Shown here: one piece after another, positions 26,029-33,008 of the stretch
Numbering within the stretch: position 1 is the stretch's first letter
Layout: each line of letters starts with the position of its first letter
Assembly (NCBI GenBank): GCA_949300365.1
Contig: CASGEC010000003.1
Location: 60,918-124,917, forward strand
DNA from: an uncultured Bacillota bacterium
Lineage (GTDB): Bacteria > Bacillota_I > Bacilli_A > RFN20 > CAG-288
Direction: 5' to 3'
Length of the DNA: 64,000 bases
Notes under the pieces: model-generated
What the model saw: only the letters and a program-made list of their open reading frames with translations
Database searches by the model: none
Told to the model about the DNA's origin: nothing
Translations under genes and position numbers: made by a program

Positions 26029-27841
26029 CTACGGCTGAACCTTTTTCGGAATGATTGGCAAGAGAATGAAGGGTTTGTCGTCCTTTTCAGAATGGATCGT
26101 CGTGATTCCATGGAAAGCCTTCGCCTTCCGATCGATGTTGTGCGTATACATGGCTTGGCCTTTCCAGACCTTGTCATGCTTTAATAGTCCCAGCATCTCT
26201 TTCATCGACAAGGTTCTCATAAGACTGAGCAGCATCCGCGGACGGATATAGGAGGAAATATCGACCCGTGACCACTTGTCCTTGCTCGGGAAAGAAAAGT
26301 CCTTTCCGCCGATATAGAATCCGAGGCGATAGCCCTTGGGAATGATCACGGACGTCGGCCAGACTTCCACATCAAGCGGAACCTTTTCGTTTTCCCTCAA
26401 AGGCTGTTTTTCATCGTGGGTATGATAGGGACGGTAAGGCCTGCTCTTTTCCGGATCGAGCTTTCGATGGGAGGCACGAAGCCATCCGTTTGCGATCACG
26501 CCGTGTTCATCGTTTGCCGAGACAAAGGAGATATCCTTGCCGTTTTCATCCAGTACGCGCATCGTAAGGAACAGATCGGCATCCTCCGTTGACGAGGATA
26601 TCAGGAAATGGCCGGCGATCGGACCTGTGATCTCAAGCGCCTCCGCAAGCGGACCGGTAAAGAAATTCAAGCCCTTTCCATCGGCCTGGAAGGAAAGCTT
26701 AAACGTTTCCGATGGCGTCTTTCTGAGGCTTCCATCCTCATGGAGATAGAATCTTGTCCACTGCGTTCTCTTTAATGGCCATTCCTGCTCATCCCGGTCA
26801 AGAAAGCTTCCATCGACGTTTCTCAGGCGCAAATGGACCGGTGCCTGATGCCACGTGTCCAACCCCTTGAGATAATGGTCAAGAAAGGACTTCTGCATCT
26901 TCCTTCCATAGTCCGTATAGAATTCCGTGAAGTGCTCAAGGCCGTGGATTTCCAGGAACTTGTCTTTGGAGGAAACGTTGAGATAGCCCTCGACATTCCC
27001 TCTCAGATGAAGCGCGTTACCACCCCAGTTGCCGCAGGAAAGGACCGGGATAGCGATCTTGGAGAGGTCGACCTTTCTGTTTTGATAGACCTTGTCCGTA
27101 ATCATTTCCTGCTCTGCGATATCCCTAAGGTAGCTTGACCGATTGGCTTTCAGTTCTTTCCGTGAGAGTGTCTCGGGTCCAGAGACATAGTCGTCGGCTA
27201 TTTTTCCTTTCTGTCCTAGCTTTCCAAGGCCATGCTCAACGGCACCGACCTGCAAAGGATACCAGATACTGGCAAAATCATGGCCGATACCACCATGGCG
27301 GGCAAATTCACGATAGAAGTCGGAAGCCCCCCTCAAAGGGAATGATGTCACGAAGATGGGGCGGACATTTCGCAGCCACGGCCCAGAGTATAATGGCATA
27401 GTAGGATATTCCAAGACCGGGGATTTTCCCGTCGCTCCAAGGCAATGTGGCGACGTGTTCGATGCAGTTATAGAAGTCCTGGACCTCTCTATCGGAACAA
27501 TTGTCGATGACACCCTCGGAACGTCCGGTTCCCCGGGAATCGACCTTGACAACGGCATAGCCTTCCGGAACCCATTTTTCAGGATCCACGGTTTCCCAGT
27601 TCATGTATTTCCCGCTGGTCCCTTCCAGTATTTCCGGATAGGCTTCCTTTATCCTTTTCCAGAACAGGCCATAGCTTTGGGAAAAATGCATCCCCTTGCT
27701 ATATGGTCCATAGGTGATAATCGCAGGATAGCGTCCCTCCTTGGCCGGGCGATAGACATCAAAGCGGATCTTGATTCCATCATCCATGACGACACAGTTA
27801 TCCATCTCAATGACCATGCCTTTGTCCTTGATTGTCTTCAT
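26029..27841 (-). pseudogene. CocE/NonD-family hydrolase, broken by a one-base frameshift
   Basis: Two reading frames together give a full ~600-residue X-Pro dipeptidyl-peptidase/cocaine-esterase type alpha/beta hydrolase. The first frame (27841 to ~27330) holds DVYRPAKEGRYP, the oxyanion region YAVVKVDSRGTGRSEG and the nucleophile Ser in GLGISYYA. The second (~27330 to 26029) has the cap domain, the His in IHGLEHFTEF and a C-terminal jelly roll. The shift is at a run of six C on the plus strand (27327-27332); five would restore the frame. The start ATG at 27841 has a strong GGGGAGGTGG site. Could be a true pseudogene, a phase-variable tract, or a homopolymer sequencing error. Family members cleave esters, amides or X-Pro peptides. 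Confidence 0.75.
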
Positions 27842-28512
27842 ATGTCCACCTCCCCTATGGCATCCGTGCTTTAAAAAACAAATCAACTATCTTCCCTTTC
27901 AGCTCTTTATACACATCAACAACAATTCTAGCATTTACATAACAAAAATGAGAATTTTTAATATCTATTCTTGCAGAGAAATCAAAAATTCTTACGAAAA
28001 ACACGAAGAGATAGATTTGTTTCTCCGCACATTTCCTTCTCGTAAGATTGCCATTCAAGGAGAGGGCATCCGCTATGGGTTTTCAGATTTAGATAACATG
28101 GCATCGTTTACAGTGCCATCCTTGCTAAAACCGGTCTAATCAAATAGACTCATCGCATTGTACTCACCCCAATCCCATAACCAACATGTTTAATGCTTCT
28201 TGAGCATTCCAATATCCTCCCAAGTGGTATTGGGACTTCCAGCCTTTCTGGTCATCTCAGTTTCGTTTAACTTGTTGTCATTCGTGCTGCCACGTTTGAA
28301 AAGGTGGAGGCATATTCCCCAAATGCAATCGATTTAAACAATCTCTTTCTTTTAGCTGAAATGTTTCGGATAAAAACCATTTATGTTCATGTTTATTGCC
28401 AACCATTATTACCAATCCCATGTTGCAATAGTTAGTGATAAAGCGATGTGAGTAGACTTTCTTTTTCTAGTAGACCCACTAACGCTTCAGTTCAAATCTG
28501 TGGTAAAGCGGC
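27842..28512. other. Gene-poor, AT-rich stretch
   Basis: No convincing gene on either strand in ~670 bases. A small hairpin CCAATA/TATTGG lies at 28209-28233. The composition is far more A/T-rich than the flanks and the frames are broken, which suggests old, decayed sequence. Confidence 0.45.
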
Positions 28513-28542
28513 AAAAACAAAAACTGCTCGATTTCTCGAGCA
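28513..28542 (-). terminator. Terminator of the tmRNA gene
   Basis: TGCTCGA/TCGAGCA stem around a 4-base loop (28525-28542), followed on the minus strand by GTTTTTGTTTTT. It lies 53 bases beyond the mature tmRNA 3' end. Confidence 0.85.
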
Positions 28543-28594
28543 AACATCGTTCATTTCAATACCCTTAGTTTGTATCGAAATGTTAGTTATCAGG

Positions 28595-28993
28595 TGGTGG
28601 AGATGACGGGAGTTGAACCCGCGTCCAAACAGGATTTTCCAGTGAGTCCTACAGTTTATTCCGGGATTGGTCTTGATCGGAAGGGAGGCCGGACAGTCCC
28701 TTTCCGATCCAGTGCTTCGGGTTAGTCGTCAGTCAAGGAAGCACGGCTTTTCTGACGACCTCGATCGAAAGGGCCAACAAGGATGATCGAGGAGATCCAA
28801 GCTGGCCTGTGCCAGAGACAAAGCTCTGCGCAATTGCACTCTCTAAGCGAAGCTTAGCAGCAAGCGGCGGCCATCATAGGGGCCGGAGCACGGAACATGA
28901 CAGGTTTCTTGGCACTTGTCTTTAGCCGGTGATTAGGTCACCACACCACTGCACTCAAAGGTCTTTCCTGCCTGTCGAAACCGTAACATCCCC
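28595..28993 (-). ncRNA. ssrA: Transfer-messenger RNA (tmRNA, SsrA)
   Basis: 399 bases, one-piece form. The 5' end GGGGATG and 3' end CATCTCC-ACCA pair as the tRNA-like acceptor arm with encoded CCA; the T-arm GGGTTCAACTCCC is just before it. The conserved 5' block after the acceptor (TTACGGTTTCGACAGG) is present. The resume codon appears to be GCC at 28911-28913 and the tag reads AKKPVMFRAPAPMMAAACC, ending with TAA (28854-28856) inside the hairpin CTAAGC-TTC-GCTTAG, as in other tmRNAs. Rescues stalled ribosomes together with SmpB (37502-37981). The tag end is unlike the usual ...ALAA. Confidence 0.95.
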
Positions 28994-29007
28994 AGGTAGG
29001 CAAGGAA

Positions 29008-29036
29008 ATTATAGATGGGATCGTCCTTCTTTTCAA
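29008..29036 (-). promoter_or_regulatory. Promoter of the tmRNA gene
   Basis: TTGAAA (29031-29036), exactly 17 bases, TATAAT (29008-29013) on the minus strand; start near 29001, leaving a ~8-base leader for RNase P to remove. Confidence 0.8.
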
Positions 29037-29289
29037 TCGCGGGTTCCTTCTTCCTTCCTTGACGACTTCGATGATTTTTCCGAGAAGCACCAGGTTGCTT
29101 AAGACTATGACCACAAGGTCCTTGTCTTTTCTTCTTTCGCCAGGATTCCAGGATTACTCCTTCAAATTCGATGTCGAAATCAACATGGACAATACAGCTT
29201 GGCGAGGATACTTCTGGGAACGTCACGATCCCGTCACCCTCAGCAAGACCGAGGAATACGGAGTTTACTAGGAATAGCAAGTCTTTGCC

Positions 29290-29640
29290 ATGCTAAAGCA
29301 GATTTCCAAATGGTTTGACGGAAAGGAAGCCCTCAAGGACGTTTCCTATGTGTTTTCAGATGCTGGGTTAGTTTGCAGGGGAAATCGACTCTGCTCAACG
29401 TTCTTTCCGGAAAGCTTCGACCCGATTCCAGAGCGATTCTTTTCGATGACAGGCTGCCCGATAATCGTTCCAGAGTCGTGTTCGGCGACGAGAACGTCTT
29501 CTATTTGACTCAGGATTCCCTGCTGTTTGAGGACAGGACGAACTTGCTTGATTTCTTCGGCATGCCCAAGTCCTTCATTCGGAAAGTGGCCTCTGCCATC
29601 GCTTCAGGAAAAGGAAGCGTCCTGGACGTCCAAGGAAAAA
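29290..29640 (+). pseudogene. Remnant of an ABC transporter ATPase
   Basis: Reads as the start of a MacB/LolD-like ATPase: KQISKWFDGKEALKDVSYVF in one frame, then after a shift near 29370, GKSTLLNVLSGKLRPDS and VFGDENVFYLTQDSLLFED in the next. The glycine-rich half of Walker A is missing at the junction, there is no signature or Walker B, and the sequence fades out by about 29640. So both a deletion/frameshift and a 3' truncation are present. It may be a decayed relative of the ATPase at 1-1177. A further coding-like piece at 29120-29271 (YSFKFDVEINMDNTAWRGY) may belong to the same decayed locus. Confidence 0.7.
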
Positions 29641-29654
29641 GGCTCACGAAAAAA

Positions 29655-29687
29655 GGCCGCCGGAATCGCCAAGGGATTCAGACGGCC
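29655..29687 (-). terminator. Terminator of the M50-like membrane protein gene
   Basis: GGCCGCCGGAATC pairs with GATTCAGACGGCC (two mismatches), with a T6 run following on the minus strand; 10 bases after the stop codon. Confidence 0.8.
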
Positions 29688-29696
29688 TATGTGGAA

Positions 29697-30842
29697 TCAG
29701 TCGAGCTTAGGAAGATACTGGTTGGGATCGTTCTTCTTGATGGTCTCGTAGACCTGGGCGAAGAGGGCCTTTTCCTTTTCGACCCGAGGGGAGGAAGGAA
29801 GTCGCTTCGTCAGCTTGCGGTAATCCTTGAAGAGGCTATCGAGAAGTTCCTTGTCCCGGGCGATGAAGGCGCAGACGATGAGGGCGACGCGATAGTCGGC
29901 AAGGTAGTAAGGGGTCCGGATTTGCTTGCGGTAGTCGCTCTTGACGTTGAGGAAGATGCGATTGGCGCCATCCAAATCCCCGGTCAGGAAGCGGAGATAG
30001 ACGTTTTCCTTGTCGGCGAAGTATTTCTTGTCGTCGGGCATGTCCTTGTCGAGGTACTTGATCGTGGAGAGGGTTCCGACGGCCTTTTCCAGTTCATTGG
30101 CATAGAGCTGGCTGAGAAAGAGATAGGGAAGCGTCTGGACCTTGTAGTAGGAATCATAGTCGCTGAAGGAGGGAACGAGGAAGTCATCGCCGGCGAATTC
30201 ACGAAGCTCGTTGATCTTGACGATGTTGTAGGCCTTCCTGTCATCCGGCTTAGCGGTCATGAGGATGTTATACATGTCGTTAGCATAGTCCTGGCGGAAG
30301 GGCATCAGTTCATAAAGGGGAATGATGAAGCCATAGAGGAGGGCGGTCAGGGCTGCAGAGCCGATGAGGCTTGTCTGTCCAAGGCCGAAGAAGAGACCAA
30401 AGCCGACGGCAAGAAGGACGATCTCGAATGCAAAGCCGCCGAGGAAGGTCAATAGCGGATTGCGGTCCAGCTTGTCATCGACCGGGGCGAAGGAGAGACC
30501 GACGTCCAGAAGGGAAAGGACATCGAAGCGGAACTTCAGCTTGCCCTCGAACTTCTCGCCGATAAGGCCAAAGCACTTGACGTAGCTGACCTGATAGCCG
30601 GCAATGCGGGCGAAGAGGATCTTTCCGGCATTGTAGACAAGGAAGGTGAGGGCAAGGCCGATGATGAGGGTGAGGAAGACATAGGCATAGGCATTGGCCG
30701 TGCCCGAAAGGTTGGAGAGGAGGGACTGCTGGAGAAAATACATACCGATGAGATAGCCCAGATAGACAACGAGAAGGGGCCAGGAAGCGTTCATGTCCAG
30801 AAGAGTCTTCTTGGCTTGTCCCGAATTGTTCTTTTCGACCAT
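29697..30842 (-). CDS. M50-like membrane protein without catalytic residues
   Basis: 381 residues. Helices at about 22-42, 48-75, 130-160 and 162-185, then a ~190-residue soluble, helical C-terminal part. The segment LVYNAGKILFARIAGYQV (~68-86) lines up with the site-2 protease helix, whose usual HELGHLLFAKLAGY core is here YNAGK: both zinc His and the Glu are gone. The downstream IPLYELMPFRQDYANDMY stands where M50 proteases have the N-x-x-P...D zinc motif. It thus looks like a pseudoprotease or a structural descendant, with C-terminal TPR-like helices. Function unknown. Starts near AGGT and is followed by a good terminator; single gene. Confidence 0.6.
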   Translation of the reverse strand: MVEKNNSGQAKKTLLDMNASWPLLVVYLGYLIGMYFLQQSLLSNLSGTANAYAYVFLTLIIGLALTFLVYNAGKILFARIAGYQVSYVKCFGLIGEKFEGKLKFRFDVLSLLDVGLSFAPVDDKLDRNPLLTFLGGFAFEIVLLAVGFGLFFGLGQTSLIGSAALTALLYGFIIPLYELMPFRQDYANDMYNILMTAKPDDRKAYNIVKINELREFAGDDFLVPSFSDYDSYYKVQTLPYLFLSQLYANELEKAVGTLSTIKYLDKDMPDDKKYFADKENVYLRFLTGDLDGANRIFLNVKSDYRKQIRTPYYLADYRVALIVCAFIARDKELLDSLFKDYRKLTKRLPSSPRVEKEKALFAQVYETIKKNDPNQYLPKLD

Positions 30843-30880
30843 TTGTTACCTCCAAAAGCACACGGGCTTATTATATATCA

Positions 30881-31981
30881 TCACTCTTCTATCTTCAGTC
30901 GATTTTCCGCGTCCTGGACATCCTTGGGATCCACGTCGAAGTCCAATTCCTCGAAATCATGGGCGATCGGCAGGGACAGAAGCCAAGCATCCACAAGATC
31001 GATGGCCTCATCGACGCTCGCACACTTCGGATCGAAGACCGCCTTGCCAAGCTGAAGGATTTTCTCCCCCAGGAGAGCCTTGTTTGTTTTCAGGAAGGGA
31101 AGGATCAATAAGGCAATCCCCTGGCCGTGGGCCAACTTGGGGTACTTTCCCGAAAGGCGGTGCTCGGCCTGATGGATGCGGAAGAACTTCTTCTTCCCGA
31201 AGTTGGTAATGCCGTTATGGGAAAGGCTTCCCAAAAGCATCATCGCCCGTCTTCCCTCCTCGGGATTCTTCTTTTCCAGGAGAACGAAGTGGGACGCCTT
31301 GACGATATCGGCCATGACCGACAAAGCCAAACCATCGCAGGGTTCCAGAAGGGAACTGGGGGAGAAGTAGCGCTCGAAGGAGTGGGAGAACATGTCGACA
31401 AGGCCGATCGCCGTCTGGCAGCTACCGACCGTCTCCATCAAGGTCGGATCCAGAAGGGAGAAGGTCGGATAGTTGCTGACATCGTTGAAACCGCCCTTGA
31501 AGCCCGTGGAGCGATCGGAGATGACGCAGGAATCCGACATTTCCGATCCGGAAGCCGCCAAGGTCAGGACAACGCCCAGCTTCAAGGAGTGCAAGGGACG
31601 GACGCCCTTCTTGAAGAAGTCCAGAGGATTGCCGTCATAGTAATAGCCATGGGCAATCAGCTTCGAGCAGTCGATGACGCTCCCACCCCCGCAGGCAAGG
31701 ATGAAGTCCGGCTTATAAAGACGAGCCTGTTCGATTGCCTTCCGGGCATCGGAAACATCCGGATTGGCACAGATTCCGGAATAGGTCTCGTATTCGATGC
31801 CGTTGTCCTTCAGGGATTTGGCGATGGTATCGAAATAGAAATTGCTGACCAGGGAATGACTACCAAAAACGACGAGAACCTTGTGGCAGGAATAATCCTC
31901 CCGCAGGATCTTTCCGATAAGGGAAAGACCACCCTTCCGATAGTAGATTCTCGTCGGGCATTGAAACGTGAAGCTCTCCAT
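30881..31981 (-). CDS. Iron-containing alcohol dehydrogenase
   Basis: 366 residues, group III (Fe-ADH/BDH) family. NAD(P)-binding part with VVFGSHSLV and ILACGGGSVIDCSKL (~93-107), followed by TLAASGSEMSDSCVI. Metal ligands are visible as Asp and His in LVDMFSHSFE (~194-203) and His in FRIHQAEHRLSG and KLAHGQGIAL (~265-283). It interconverts an aldehyde and an alcohol, most like the YqhD/butanol dehydrogenase branch, a fermentation or aldehyde-detox role. Lies 45 bases after the TetR regulator with GGAGG upstream of its ATG, and a TATAAT box between, so it is likely controlled by that regulator. Confidence 0.88.
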   Translation of the reverse strand: MESFTFQCPTRIYYRKGGLSLIGKILREDYSCHKVLVVFGSHSLVSNFYFDTIAKSLKDNGIEYETYSGICANPDVSDARKAIEQARLYKPDFILACGGGSVIDCSKLIAHGYYYDGNPLDFFKKGVRPLHSLKLGVVLTLAASGSEMSDSCVISDRSTGFKGGFNDVSNYPTFSLLDPTLMETVGSCQTAIGLVDMFSHSFERYFSPSSLLEPCDGLALSVMADIVKASHFVLLEKKNPEEGRRAMMLLGSLSHNGITNFGKKKFFRIHQAEHRLSGKYPKLAHGQGIALLILPFLKTNKALLGEKILQLGKAVFDPKCASVDEAIDLVDAWLLSLPIAHDFEELDFDVDPKDVQDAENRLKIEE

Positions 31982-32002
31982 CCATCTATCCTCCGATGGA
32001 GG

Positions 32003-32008
32003 GATTAT
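32003..32008 (-). promoter_or_regulatory. -10 box before the alcohol dehydrogenase gene
   Basis: Perfect TATAAT on the minus strand, 21 bases before the start codon, between the TetR and dehydrogenase genes; no clear -35. Confidence 0.45.
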
Positions 32009-32026
32009 AGCAGAAACAGAGGCTTT

Positions 32027-32569
32027 TTAGCGGCTGAAGCGAAGGATGCAGTTGCGCATGTCCTCGCTTGTTCCCAGCATGGCCTTGCAATAGGCGATGC
32101 GCTTATCCTTGGTCGGGACGTGCTCGGTCTCGACATACATTCTCGCTTCCTCAAGAATGCCGGCGGCATAGAAGGAAACGACCGCCTCCTTCTGCTCGGC
32201 ATAGAGGGTGAGGTATTCGGAGATGTTGTGGGAAAGGGTATTGTCCAGGACCTTCTTGGCATAGGCATAAAGGCCGTTCCAGAAGAGTTCCTTGGAAGTG
32301 TTGTCGGAATTGCAGTTCTGGATGAACGCCTCGTTGCGATCGAAGTAGTTGAAGATATCGCTGACAAGATACTCGTCGCTGATCTCGCTCTTGAAGGAAT
32401 CCTTAAGATAATAGGCAAAGCATTCCTCGATGGAGTCGAAATAGTAATAGAAGCTCTGGCGCGAGCACTTCATCGTCTTGCAGATGTCGGAAATGGACAC
32501 TCTCGACAAAGTCGTCTGCCGCATCTCGTTTCTCAGCTCCGTCGCAAACTCGTGTTTTCTTTTGTTCAT
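32027..32569 (-). CDS. TetR-family transcriptional regulator
   Basis: 180 residues. N-terminal helix-turn-helix: TTLSRVSISDICKTMKCSRQSFYYYFDSIEEC in short blocks (~19-50), the classic TetR recognition helix ending in FYYYF. The C-terminal ligand domain (~60-180) resembles the DhaS/TetR_C8-like type. Encoded just upstream of, and in line with, the alcohol dehydrogenase, its probable target along with its own promoter. Ligand unknown. Confidence 0.88.
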   Translation of the reverse strand: MNKRKHEFATELRNEMRQTTLSRVSISDICKTMKCSRQSFYYYFDSIEECFAYYLKDSFKSEISDEYLVSDIFNYFDRNEAFIQNCNSDNTSKELFWNGLYAYAKKVLDNTLSHNISEYLTLYAEQKEAVVSFYAAGILEEARMYVETEHVPTKDKRIAYCKAMLGTSEDMRNCILRFSR

Positions 32570-32938
32570 TCTTTCCTCCGTGGGTTGAAGGGGAGTCCCT
32601 GATACGACTCGACTCGATGAGGTTGAATCATGTCCCTTCCTGACAATAATTTATAACGTTTATTTGACAAAGTAAATATCGATTTTCATGGCTTATAAAG
32701 TTTTTCTGTCCTTTGCATATTTTCGCCCTTCCGCATAATTAATTTTGTATAGGTTTTGGCTTAATTTTTGGCTTCTGGCGTCAAAAAAGCCTATCGAAAA
32801 TTGGAAATCCCTTTCCTCATTTTGCCTCTTTGTGGGTGAAAAAAGCGTCCGATTTCCCACAGATGGTGCGAAAGGCAACGGATATGCTCGATAGCAGGCT
32901 TTCTTCCTACTATCAATAAAGCCCTTTCTTATTTTTTG
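32570..32938. other. AT-rich intergenic region between TetR and ppdK
   Basis: No gene. Holds the near-palindrome TTTATTTG-A-CAAAGTAAA at 32659-32676, a candidate TetR operator, overlapping a weak minus-strand promoter (TTTACT, 15 bases, TATAAA). The rest, up to the ppdK promoter, has short A/T tracts and nothing recognised. Confidence 0.4.
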
Positions 32939-32966
32939 TTCACCGACATTGCATTTATGCTACAAT
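32939..32966 (+). promoter_or_regulatory. Promoter of pyruvate phosphate dikinase gene
   Basis: TTCACC (32939-32944), 17 bases, TACAAT (32961-32966); start near 32973, leader of about 36 bases. Confidence 0.5.
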
Positions 32967-33008
32967 AGCCGCAGGGAAATTCCCTTTTTAATGAGAAAGG
33001 AAGGAGAA

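Noticed and set aside
28480..28505. T-loop-like GTTCAAATC suggesting a tRNA
   Set aside because: No acceptor, D or anticodon arms can be formed around it.
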